5,578 nt of DNA from Anaerovibrio sp. (GCA_016302095.1 JAEDOE010000097.1:1-5578), one strand, 5' to 3'. Positions 1-5,578 are shown, numbered from the stretch's first letter. Made by a program: numbers and translations. The notes: generated by a model not told the origin, from the sequence alone.

Positions 1-623
1 AGGCTGGCAGCGATGGCATCAGCCGTGCTAAAGCCGATGCCCTCAATCTCAGTGGCAAGCCTGTAGGGATTCTGCTCCATGACCTCCACGGAAAATGAGC
101 CGTACCGCTCGTAGATTTTCCCGGCAAAAATCCCCGACACGTTATGCTGCTCCAGCCAGACCATCACCTGCCGCAACTCCGCCTTTTCCTGATAGGAGGC
201 ATGGATTTTTTCCGCGGTTTTCTTGCCGATACCCCGCACCTCCCGGAGCCTGTGGGGCTGCTTTTCGATAATCTCCAGGGCCATGCCGCCGAATTTATCC
301 ACAATGCGGGCTGCCATTGCCTTGCCCACGCCATCAATGGTGCCGGAAGCCAGAAAGCGCCGGATGCCCTCCACCCCTGTAGGGGCGGAAACCATCATGT
401 GCATGGCATTGAACTGGGTACCGAACCTGGGATGCTCCACCCATCTGCCCTTCAAATCCAGCTGCTGCCCCTGCAAGGGCGCAGCCATCTGCACCGTTAC
501 GGTCACGGTGCTTTTCTGCCCCTCCGGCAGCAGCCGGAACACGCAAAAGCTCCCCTCCGGGCTGGCAAATATGATATTGTCCACTACCCCCGTCAGGGCT
601 TCCAGCTCATCCTGCACTTCCAT
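1..623 (-). CDS. recD2: RecD2-type ATP-dependent DNA helicase, N-terminal part (cut by window edge)
   Basis: RecD2 (also called RecD-like or YrrC) is an SF1B 5'-to-3' DNA helicase that works without RecBC in DNA repair and replication-fork maintenance. The first 207 residues are visible. An OB-like N-terminal domain spans about residues 8-80, including the family-typical stretch VEHPRFGTQF at 62-71. Helix-hairpin-helix DNA-binding segments follow: GTIDGVGKAMAARIV (94-108), REVRGIGKKTAEKI (127-140) and EIEGIGFSTADAIA (192-205). This order matches the RecD2 N-terminus. Family members are usually 700-850 residues, so the Walker A and later helicase motifs lie off the left edge. The ATG at 623-621 was chosen. 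A GTG at 632-630 in the same frame is an alternative, adding three residues. A GGAGG at 641-637 sits 4 nt before the GTG and 13 nt before the ATG, so neither spacing is ideal. The gene directly follows the ABC-F gene and is probably translationally coupled to it. Family assignment is confident; the exact start is not. Confidence 0.92.
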   Translation of the reverse strand, partial: MEVQDELEALTGVVDNIIFASPEGSFCVFRLLPEGQKSTVTVTVQMAAPLQGQQLDLKGRWVEHPRFGTQFNAMHMMVSAPTGVEGIRRFLASGTIDGVGKAMAARIVDKFGGMALEIIEKQPHRLREVRGIGKKTAEKIHASYQEKAELRQVMVWLEQHNVSGIFAGKIYERYGSFSVEVMEQNPYRLATEIEGIGFSTADAIAAS

Positions 624-631
624 GACCGTCA

Positions 632-2620
632 CTATGCCTCCGTCAGCTGCTCCCACTTCTCATACTTTGCCTGTATTTCCTGTTCCTTTGCCGCATAAGC
701 CTCGGCTATCTCCTGGCTCTTGGCAGGATCCGACTGCAAGCTCACATCGTTCATCTCATGCTCCAGCATTTTCAGCTCTGCCTCTGCCATGGCAATCTCC
801 GCCTCCGTCCGCTGGATGAGCTCCGTGCGCTTGGCCTCGCTCATCTTCTGGATAGCCCCCAGCTGCGCCTGCTTTTTGCTTGCTGCCTGGGCTGCCGCCT
901 TTTCCATGGCGGCCTTTTCCGCCTCATCCTGCTGCTGTTTTGCCTTGGCTGCCGCCTTCTTTGCCAGGGCAGCCTCCTGTGCCGCCCTCTCAGCTGCCGC
1001 TTCCTCGGCTTCCTTTGCTTCCTCCGCCTTTTTCTCCCGATAATAGCTGTAGTTGCCATCGTACTCGGTCAGGCTGCCGCCATCAATCTCCAGCACGCAG
1101 TTTGCCACCTTGTCCAAAAAATAACGGTCATGGGAAACAGTGATATAGGTTCCCGGAAAGGTGGACAGGGCTTCCTCCACCGCTTCCTTCGCCGGAATAT
1201 CCAGATGGTTGGTAGGCTCGTCCAGCACCAGAAAATTCGCCCCGGTCAGCATCAGCTTCAAAAAGGCCAGCCTGGACTGCTCGCCGCCGGACAGGGCGCC
1301 AATCAGCCTGAATACATCATCCCCATGGAAAAGGAACGCCCCCAGATAGCTGCGGCTCTGTTCCTCGGAAAGTCCGTACTCGTACTCCATTTCCTCCAGC
1401 AGGGTGCGCTCCATGTGCAGCCCCTCATGCTGCTGGGAAAAGTAGCCGATTTTTACCCTGGAGCCAATCTTTATCCGCCCTTCCGATGCTTCCAGCTCTC
1501 CTACCAAAAGCCGCAGGAAGGTGGTCTTGCCGGCACCGTTTGGCCCCACGATTGCCACGCCATCCCCCTTGCGGATCAGTACATTCACATGCTCAAAGAG
1601 CTTTTTTTGCGTGTCAGGAAAATGATACGCCACATCCTCCAGCTCTGCCACCCGCTGGGCGCACTCCCCCGGCTCGTTAAAGGCAAAATAATTAAATGCC
1701 GCCGTCTCAGCAGGCCTGACAATCCTCTCCAGCCGGTTCAGCTGGCTCTGACGCCCCCTTGCCTGCTTGGACTTGATGCCTGCCTTGTACTTCCTGATAT
1801 ACTCCTCGGTCTTTTTGATATACTCCTGCTGCTTTTCGTAGGCAGAAAGCTGTGCCGCCCGGCGCTGCTCCCTGACCTTCATGTAGTAGCTGTAATTGCC
1901 CTCATAGGCGGTGACAGTTTTGTTCTCTATCTCAAAAATGCGGTTGGTCACCTTGTCCAAAAAGAAGCGGTCATGGGAGATAATCAGCACGCCGCCGCTG
2001 TAGCTCTGCAAAAAGCCCTCCAGCCATTCAATCATGCCGATATCCAGATGGTTGGTAGGCTCATCCAAAAAGAGGAAATCCGGCTCACGGAGCAGGGCCT
2101 TGGCCAGGCAGACACGGGTTTTCTGACCCCCGGAAAACAGAGCCACCTTCTTCTCCATGTCCTCCTCGGCAAATCCCAGCCCGAAGGCAGTACGGCGGAT
2201 GCGGCTCTCAAAGTCATAGCCACCGGCATGCTCGAACCTCTCCACCAGCCTGCCATAGGCCGCCAGCTTTTCCTCGCTGTGGTCATGCCTGATTTCTGCC
2301 TCCATGGCTTCCTTGGCAGCAGCCAGCGCCATCACATCTGCAAAGGCGCTTTTCAGCTCCTCATACAAAGTTGCCTCGCTAGCCATCTCCGCCTGCTGCT
2401 CCACATAGCCGATAGTATCAGCCGGGTCAATAGAGATAACTCCCTTGTCATACTCCACTTTTTCCAGCAGGCACTTCATCAGGGTGGACTTGCCGGCACC
2501 ATTGGCACCTACAAATCCCACCCTTTCCCCGCGCTTTATCTCAAAGCTCACATCGTTAAAAAGCTCATCTATACCAAAGGCCTTGCACAAACCGCTAACC
2601 TTTATACTGCCCAAATTCAC
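632..2620 (-). CDS. ABC-F family ATP-binding protein (ribosome-associated, YdiF/Uup-like)
   Basis: ABC-F proteins are soluble twin ATPases without membrane domains. They bind near the ribosomal E site and adjust the P-site tRNA or peptidyl-transferase centre. In this 662-residue protein NBD1 has Walker A GANGAGKST (38-46), signature FSGGQ (162-166), Walker B FLFLDEP (182-188) and switch His216. The interdomain arm/linker (about 240-305) is basic and helical, as expected of the P-site tRNA-interacting motif. NBD2 has Walker A GPNGAGKTT (359-367), signature LSGGEQ (443-448), Walker B FLVLDEP (463-469) and His497. Both catalytic glutamates (187, 468) are present, so both sites look active. A C-terminal extension of about 135 residues begins with a very Ala/Lys/Glu-rich helix (about 532-583) and ends in a coiled coil (590-662), as in YdiF and Uup. 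The linker is of ordinary length, so I see no reason to call it an antibiotic-resistance type. The start is GTG at 2620-2618, with TTG at 2614-2612 as an alternative. It lies 12 bp after the LCP gene, in the same frame. Confidence 0.95.
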   Translation of the reverse strand: MNLGSIKVSGLCKAFGIDELFNDVSFEIKRGERVGFVGANGAGKSTLMKCLLEKVEYDKGVISIDPADTIGYVEQQAEMASEATLYEELKSAFADVMALAAAKEAMEAEIRHDHSEEKLAAYGRLVERFEHAGGYDFESRIRRTAFGLGFAEEDMEKKVALFSGGQKTRVCLAKALLREPDFLFLDEPTNHLDIGMIEWLEGFLQSYSGGVLIISHDRFFLDKVTNRIFEIENKTVTAYEGNYSYYMKVREQRRAAQLSAYEKQQEYIKKTEEYIRKYKAGIKSKQARGRQSQLNRLERIVRPAETAAFNYFAFNEPGECAQRVAELEDVAYHFPDTQKKLFEHVNVLIRKGDGVAIVGPNGAGKTTFLRLLVGELEASEGRIKIGSRVKIGYFSQQHEGLHMERTLLEEMEYEYGLSEEQSRSYLGAFLFHGDDVFRLIGALSGGEQSRLAFLKLMLTGANFLVLDEPTNHLDIPAKEAVEEALSTFPGTYITVSHDRYFLDKVANCVLEIDGGSLTEYDGNYSYYREKKAEEAKEAEEAAAERAAQEAALAKKAAAKAKQQQDEAEKAAMEKAAAQAASKKQAQLGAIQKMSEAKRTELIQRTEAEIAMAEAELKMLEHEMNDVSLQSDPAKSQEIAEAYAAKEQEIQAKYEKWEQLTEA
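637..641 (-). promoter_or_regulatory. Ribosome binding site of recD2, inside the ABC-F 3' end
   Basis: GGAGG on the minus strand lies within the last codons of the ABC-F gene. It is followed by CATAGTG, in which the TAG stop of ABC-F (634-632) shares its G with a GTG (632-630), and then by the ATG at 623. The arrangement points to coupled translation of the two genes. Confidence 0.5.
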
Positions 2621-2623
2621 ACA

Positions 2624-2628
2624 CTCCC
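2624..2628 (-). promoter_or_regulatory. Ribosome binding site bearing on the ABC-F start
   Basis: GGGAG on the minus strand lies 3 nt before GTG (2620-2618) and 9 nt before an in-frame TTG (2614-2612). The in-frame stop at 2635-2633, shared with the LCP gene, rules out any start further upstream. By spacing, the TTG is at least as good, and would shorten the protein by two residues. Confidence 0.5.
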
Positions 2629-2632
2629 AATC

Positions 2633-4015
2633 TCACTCATAGTCCTGCCCGATATACACAACAGCCTCATTCGGTTCCCCTCCATCCATGATGGTACAAG
2701 GGAACGGCATCCCATAGAACCACTCCGTATTGCTGCTGTCCGTCACGATAATCGTATGGCTGCGGTCACTCTTTCTGCCGGTATCAACACCGGTCACATT
2801 GAAGCCCTTGGCACGGAGCCTGTCAGCCAGCCGTGCCGCAGCCCCATTGATGCCGCTGTCATTGATGATCAGCACGGAGATATCCCCCGGCCCATCAGCC
2901 TTGGCAACCTGCTTCGCCTGTTTCTGTTTCTCCCTGGCAGCCTCCTGATTATCAGTATCTGCTGCACCATTGCCATCAGCAGGCTTTCCTGCCTCCTTTG
3001 CCGCGCTATGCACAGCCCCATCTGTATTCTCAGCCATCACCGTCAGCCCCTTCGGCAGGGAATCATCATACTGGGCCTTCACCTTTTCCGCATTGGCAAG
3101 GGCCTTGTCCGCCAGCTCCGTTTCCATCTGCCTGGAAACCAGCTCCCGGAGGCTCATGATATCCGGCAGCCAGTAGCTCACATCCTCCAGATAGGCAGGC
3201 TTGCCCGGCACCATCACCGACTCCATGCCCTGTTCCCGGACGGACGGCAGCAGCTGTGCCAGCGCCACCATCTCCGTCAGGGGCATATCCGTCTCTACCG
3301 CAGAGCGGATTTCCTCCACCAGCTGGGGCAGCTTCGGCAGGATAGCCGGGGACAGCATCTTGTCCATCACCGCCCGCATAAAATGCTGCTGCCTGCCGAT
3401 GCGCCCGATATCACCCTCGCCATCACGGTAGCGCACATACTGGATTGCCCTGTCCCCGGTCATATGCTGCATACCCGGGTAGAGGTCAATCACCAGTCCC
3501 CCGTTGTCATCCCAGGGGTCCTCATAATACATGCGCTTTTCCACATCGATGTCGATACCGTCCATGGCGTCAATAATCCGCTCAAATGCCTTGATATCCA
3601 CCAGCACATAATAATCCATGGGCACCCCCAGAAGCTCCTCCACGGTTTTCCTGGTCAGCTTGGAGCCGCCAAAGGCATAAGCATGATTGATTTTGTCGTA
3701 ACCGTTGTCCTCTATTCGTACACGGGTATCCCGGGGCAGGGACAAAATCTCCGCCTTGCCGGTGGTCTTGTTCACCGTCACCACCATCAGAGTATCACTG
3801 CGCCCGGCATCATCACTGCGCCTGTCCACGCCCATCACCATCACATGCATGTACTCATCAGGCCTCTCAATGCCTGACTCCGCCACTACCGGATTTTCCT
3901 CCTGGCCGCCCCCCATAAAGCTTGCCGCCAGCACACCTGCCAGCACCACCAGCAGGCAGGCTGCCAAAATATATACTCGCGTAAAATCGCGGCGTCTCCT
4001 GCGCCTTACTCGCAT
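2633..4015 (-). CDS. LCP (LytR-CpsA-Psr) family cell-wall glycopolymer ligase with LytR_C domain
   Basis: LCP enzymes move polyprenyl-pyrophosphate-linked glycopolymers onto peptidoglycan or other envelope acceptors outside the membrane. This 460-residue protein starts with a strongly basic patch (six consecutive Arg at 4-9), then one membrane segment (about 15-34) that should anchor it with the catalytic domain outside. The LCP domain spans about 55-235. Its conserved features are MGVDRR (61-66) with Arg72/Asp74, SLPRDTRV (92-99), KINHAYAFGG (108-117), and the segment around 193-210 with Arg195, Arg197, Asp202, Arg205 and Arg208. These match the charged residues that bind the pyrophosphate lipid and metal in the family. 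A low-complexity Ala/Lys/Gln/Glu-rich spacer (about 335-375) leads to a C-terminal LytR_C domain (about 378-455, starting ISVLIINDSG). The ATG at 4015 has a clear GAGGAG site 7 nt upstream. It is the first gene of the minus-strand cluster, behind a good promoter. LCP paralogues cannot be told apart here, so no symbol is given. Confidence 0.95.
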   Translation of the reverse strand: MRVRRRRRRDFTRVYILAACLLVVLAGVLAASFMGGGQEENPVVAESGIERPDEYMHVMVMGVDRRSDDAGRSDTLMVVTVNKTTGKAEILSLPRDTRVRIEDNGYDKINHAYAFGGSKLTRKTVEELLGVPMDYYVLVDIKAFERIIDAMDGIDIDVEKRMYYEDPWDDNGGLVIDLYPGMQHMTGDRAIQYVRYRDGEGDIGRIGRQQHFMRAVMDKMLSPAILPKLPQLVEEIRSAVETDMPLTEMVALAQLLPSVREQGMESVMVPGKPAYLEDVSYWLPDIMSLRELVSRQMETELADKALANAEKVKAQYDDSLPKGLTVMAENTDGAVHSAAKEAGKPADGNGAADTDNQEAAREKQKQAKQVAKADGPGDISVLIINDSGINGAAARLADRLRAKGFNVTGVDTGRKSDRSHTIIVTDSSNTEWFYGMPFPCTIMDGGEPNEAVVYIGQDYE

Positions 4016-4022
4016 CTAAAAA

Positions 4023-4028
4023 CTCCTC
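4023..4028 (-). promoter_or_regulatory. Ribosome binding site of the LCP gene
   Basis: GAGGAG on the minus strand lies 7 nt before the ATG at 4015. This near-ideal site fixes the LCP start and argues against translation from the ATG at 4052, which is in a different frame. Confidence 0.8.
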
Positions 4029-4057
4029 TTTTCCTTGCAAATTATCATTCATCAGCC

Positions 4058-4084
4058 AGGCATTGCGGATTGCCTTTTCCGCAA
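4058..4084 (-). other. Two overlapping, mutually exclusive hairpins in the LCP leader
   Basis: In the minus-strand leader, TTGCGGA (4084-4078) pairs with TCCGCAA (4069-4063) around an 8-nt loop, a 7-bp stem. Alternatively AGGCA (4075-4071), which sits in that loop, pairs with TGCCT (4062-4058). The two structures cannot form together. No T run follows, so this is not a terminator. It matches no riboswitch class I know, and short stems like these can arise by chance. Confidence 0.3.
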
Positions 4085-4113
4085 CCGATTTCCCTGCCGC
4101 TTTCCTTAGAATT

Positions 4114-4198
4114 CAAACAAAGCTTCCAATCCACATTTCAGTATATCAAAATGCCCACACTCTAGCAAGAGCAAAGAAAGCTTCAAATTCACTATTTC
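4114..4198. repeat. Imperfect direct repeat of about 26 bp flanking the LCP promoter
   Basis: Copy A (4114-4139) and copy B (4172-4198) share the pattern CAAA[C/G]AAAGCTTC[C/A]AAT[C/T]CAC followed by ATTTC or TATTTC. They differ at three substitutions and one inserted base and lie 58 bp apart. Relative to the minus-strand promoter, copy B lies just upstream of the -35 and copy A spans the likely start site and ends beside the -10. Each core contains the palindrome AAGCTT. They could be paired operator sites or the remnant of a local duplication; I do not recognise the motif. Confidence 0.55.
4140..4168 (-). promoter_or_regulatory. Probable sigma-A-type extended -10 promoter of the LCP/ABC-F/recD2 operon
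   Basis: On the minus strand, TTGCTA (4168-4163, 4 of 6 matches to TTGACA) is separated by 17 nt from TATACT (4145-4140, 5 of 6 matches to TATAAT). A TG lies one base before the -10 (4148-4147), giving the extended -10 form. Transcription would start near 4133, leaving a leader of roughly 118 nt before the LCP ATG. A second weaker set, TTGAAG (4186-4181), 16 nt, TAGAGT (4164-4159, also preceded by TGC), overlaps it. The match is by eye; no transcript data exist here. Confidence 0.6.
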
Positions 4199-4229
4199 TT
4201 TTTTTCGCAAAATATATTATCATATTATG

Positions 4230-4235
4230 TACAAT
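4230..4235 (+). promoter_or_regulatory. Tentative -10 element for the HD-GYP gene
   Basis: TACAAT (5 of 6 to TATAAT) lies in the AT-rich stretch 4186-4275 and would start transcription about 53 nt before the ATG. The best upstream partner, TTCGCA at 4204-4209, is 20 nt away, too far for a usual -35. TATTAT at 4215-4220 and at 4223-4228 are alternatives. A promoter must lie in this gap, but I cannot fix its position. Confidence 0.2.
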
Positions 4236-4282
4236 GTATTAAAAATCCATTAATGTAGAAAGAAACCATTATTTACAACAAG

Positions 4283-4286
4283 AGGG
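4283..4286 (+). promoter_or_regulatory. Ribosome binding site of the HD-GYP gene
   Basis: GAGGG (4282-4286, core AGGG) ends 8 nt before the ATG at 4295. It is the only purine-rich site near the start and supports this ATG, which also matches the usual N-terminus of the family. Confidence 0.7.
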
Positions 4287-4294
4287 ACTTTTAT

Positions 4295-5434
4295 ATGATA
4301 CGTTTACCTATCACCCGCCTCCGGGATGGCATGGTTACAGCGCAAAGCATCTACAACAGCGAGGGGGCCAGCTATCTCACCCGCGGCACAAAGCTCAACC
4401 AGCAGTATATCGACAGGCTGCGCAAAATAGGCATCTCCAGCGTGACTATCACCTCCCTGGACCCTGATCTGCCACTGCCTCCCCCTGAGGATATCATCCA
4501 GGAAGATACCAGGGTGACGGCCATCCATCAGGTATATGATACATATGCCAGAATCCAGCAGGCCAAGGATATGGAAATCCCGCCTCTGCTCAGTGCCTCT
4601 GAGAGTATTATTGCTGACCTGATCCAGAAGCCGGACAATCTGGTGCAGATGACGGATATCCGCCTTTATGATGACTATACCTTTGCCCATTCCGTCAATG
4701 TGGCCGCCCTGTCTGCCATGCTGGGGCTTCTGTGCCATTTTTCCAAATCGGCTCTGATTACCCTGACCATGGGGGCGCTGCTTCACGACATCGGCAAGCT
4801 GAAGGTAAACCTCAAGATCCTCAACAAGCCGGGAGCGCTGACGGACGAGGAATTTAAGACCATCCACCTGCACCCGGAATGGGGCTGGCAGCGGCTGCGG
4901 GAACTTACCTGCACCGACCTGGATGTATCCGCCATTGCCAACATCGCCTACCAGCACCATGAGCATCTGGACGGCAGCGGCTATCCACGCCATCTGACGG
5001 ATGACAGCATCAGCGATTTTTCCAAAATCGTAGCTATTGCTGATGTATATGATGCCCTGACCACCCAGCGGCCATACAAAAAGGCATATCCGCCCCACAT
5101 CGCCTACAAGATTATGACGAAATGCTCCGGCAAGCAGTTTGATCCGCCGCTTTTAAAGCTGTTTTTTGACCATGTGGCACTGTATCCTATCAGCACGGTG
5201 CTGAAAACCGCCATGGGCTACGGCATCGTCAAGGATGTGCACATCGGCATGACACGGTATCCGCGGCTGATTCTCTTTGCCGACAACAACAACCAGCTGC
5301 TGCCAACGCCGATTACTATCGAAACCACCGACCATGACAGCGATTTTATTACCTCTGTGGTTGACGGCAACGAGTTCAGTGCCCTCTGCTTCCGCCTGAA
5401 ATTCAATCCTGCTTCCCTGTTGATACAGGAATAA
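4295..5434 (+). CDS. HD-GYP domain protein, probable cyclic di-GMP phosphodiesterase
   Basis: HD-GYP proteins are metal-dependent phosphodiesterases that degrade cyclic di-GMP to pGpG or GMP. In this 379-residue protein a small N-terminal domain (about 1-55, starting MIRLPITRLRDGM) resembles the short domain found before many Firmicutes HD-GYP modules. A helical connector (about 60-120) follows. The catalytic core (about 120-290) has the first ligand His132 in YTFAHSVNVA, the HD pair His164-Asp165 with Lys168 (HDIGK), His193 in HPE, the full signature HHEHLDGSGYP (221-231), and Asp250 in IADVYDALTTQRPYK. All expected metal and substrate residues of a two-metal HD-GYP enzyme are present, so it should be active. 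A beta-rich C-terminal tail (about 290-379) follows, typical of the subfamily. There is no receiver, PAS or membrane segment, so it appears cytoplasmic and its input signal is unknown. The ATG at 4295 has GAGGG ending 8 nt upstream. It is divergent from the LCP operon and followed 26 nt later by a terminator, so it is probably monocistronic. Substrate is inferred from family. Confidence 0.95.
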   Translation: MIRLPITRLRDGMVTAQSIYNSEGASYLTRGTKLNQQYIDRLRKIGISSVTITSLDPDLPLPPPEDIIQEDTRVTAIHQVYDTYARIQQAKDMEIPPLLSASESIIADLIQKPDNLVQMTDIRLYDDYTFAHSVNVAALSAMLGLLCHFSKSALITLTMGALLHDIGKLKVNLKILNKPGALTDEEFKTIHLHPEWGWQRLRELTCTDLDVSAIANIAYQHHEHLDGSGYPRHLTDDSISDFSKIVAIADVYDALTTQRPYKKAYPPHIAYKIMTKCSGKQFDPPLLKLFFDHVALYPISTVLKTAMGYGIVKDVHIGMTRYPRLILFADNNNQLLPTPITIETTDHDSDFITSVVDGNEFSALCFRLKFNPASLLIQE

Positions 5435-5460
5435 CAAAAGATATACCATTATCTAAAAGC

Positions 5461-5536
5461 AAAACAGGATTTTCCTGATATCCAAGGGACATGCAGTGCC
5501 ATGCCCCCATGATAAATCAGGAGAATCCTGTTTTTT
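5461..5536 (+). terminator. Rho-independent terminator of the HD-GYP gene, nested hairpin, possibly bidirectional
   Basis: The left arm ACAGGATTTTCCTGAT (5464-5479) pairs with ATCAGGAGAATCCTGT (5516-5531): 16 bp with one U-G wobble at 5472/5523. The stem extends by the flanking A and T runs. The T run at 5531-5536 follows directly. The 36-nt interior holds a second hairpin: GGG 5486-5488 with CCC 5505-5507, and CATG 5490-5493 with CATG 5500-5503, around loop CAGTGC. It begins 26 nt after the HD-GYP stop. On the minus strand the same stem has one C-A mismatch and is followed by TTTTGCTTTT, so it could also stop a convergent transcript. Confidence 0.9.
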
Positions 5537-5578
5537 ATTTATGCGTATTTACGCCTACCTGCAATATGCCATTTTCCG
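5535..5578 (-). CDS. Possible 3' end of a convergent minus-strand gene (cut by window edge)
   Basis: Reading leftward from the right edge, one minus-strand frame is open for 13 codons (ENGILQVGVNTHK) and ends in TAA at 5537-5535. The stop overlaps the A/T tract of the terminator hairpin, a common arrangement where two convergent genes share a bidirectional terminator. Too little is visible to name a family, and the other two minus frames also hit stops nearby, so this is only a weak suggestion. Confidence 0.25.
   Translation of the reverse strand, partial: ENGILQVGVNTHK

Noticed and set aside
144..819. Two overlapping plus-strand frames of 184 and 198 codons
   Set aside because: Both lie opposite the recD2 and ABC-F coding sequence and have translation products with no recognisable family or organised motifs.
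632..2620. ABC-F gene as an antibiotic-resistance determinant
   Set aside because: The interdomain linker is of ordinary length, the long C-terminal coil fits housekeeping YdiF/Uup-like proteins, and there is no leader-peptide attenuator or mobile context.
758..3877. A 1039-codon plus-strand open frame
   Set aside because: It is the exact antisense register of the ABC-F and LCP genes, has no recognisable domain, and is explained by absence of TTA, CTA and TCA codons in two genes that share a frame.
3867..4052. A 61-codon minus-strand frame starting at 4052
   Set aside because: It overlaps the LCP start in another frame, has no good ribosome site, and the LCP ATG has a near-ideal one.
4042..4228. 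TGATAAT half-sites on the minus strand resembling Fur-box halves
   Set aside because: Each lacks a convincing inverted partner, and such sequences are expected in AT-rich DNA.
4304..5098. A 264-codon minus-strand open frame
   Set aside because: It is the codon-aligned antisense of the HD-GYP gene, which has full family motifs; the product shows no domain.
5541..5578. A plus-strand ATG opening a frame to the window edge (MRIYAYLQYAIF)
   Set aside because: It begins right after the terminator T run and has no ribosome binding site at a usable distance.

Overview
The window looks like an ordinary chromosomal segment of an anaerobic, Firmicutes-type bacterium. My best guess is a Negativicutes/Selenomonadales-like genome. 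That guess rests on GC-rich coding DNA with an AT-rich intergenic gap, Gram-positive-type gene families (LytR-CpsA-Psr, RecD2, ABC-F) and a stand-alone HD-GYP gene. No rRNA or other phylogenetic marker is present, so the placement is inference.

Layout. Three genes run leftward on the minus strand as a tight cluster. In transcription order they are an LCP-family cell-wall ligase (4015 to 2633), a two-domain ABC-F ATPase (2620 to 632), and the N-terminal quarter of a RecD2-type DNA helicase (from 623 or 632 off the left edge). The gaps are 12 bp and about zero: the ABC-F stop can share a base with a GTG start of recD2. One transcript is therefore likely. A divergent gap of 279 bp (4016-4294) follows, holding a good extended -10 promoter for the minus-strand operon, an imperfect direct repeat of about 26 bp flanking that promoter, and hairpins in the LCP leader. 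To the right is a plus-strand HD-GYP gene (4295-5434), closed by a strong nested-hairpin terminator (5461-5536). The last 44 bases may hold the 3' end of a convergent minus-strand gene.

Functions. The LCP protein would attach glycopolymers to peptidoglycan or a related envelope polymer. The ABC-F ATPase would act on ribosomes, and RecD2 on DNA ends or recombination intermediates. The operon is thus mixed housekeeping rather than one pathway. The HD-GYP protein has an intact catalytic motif set and probably hydrolyses cyclic di-GMP.

I found no mobile element, CRISPR array, tRNA, phage gene or defence system. The very long plus-strand open frame opposite the LCP and ABC-F genes is explained by codon bias and by both genes lying in the same frame. 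The most interesting unexplained signal is the repeat pair around the LCP promoter.
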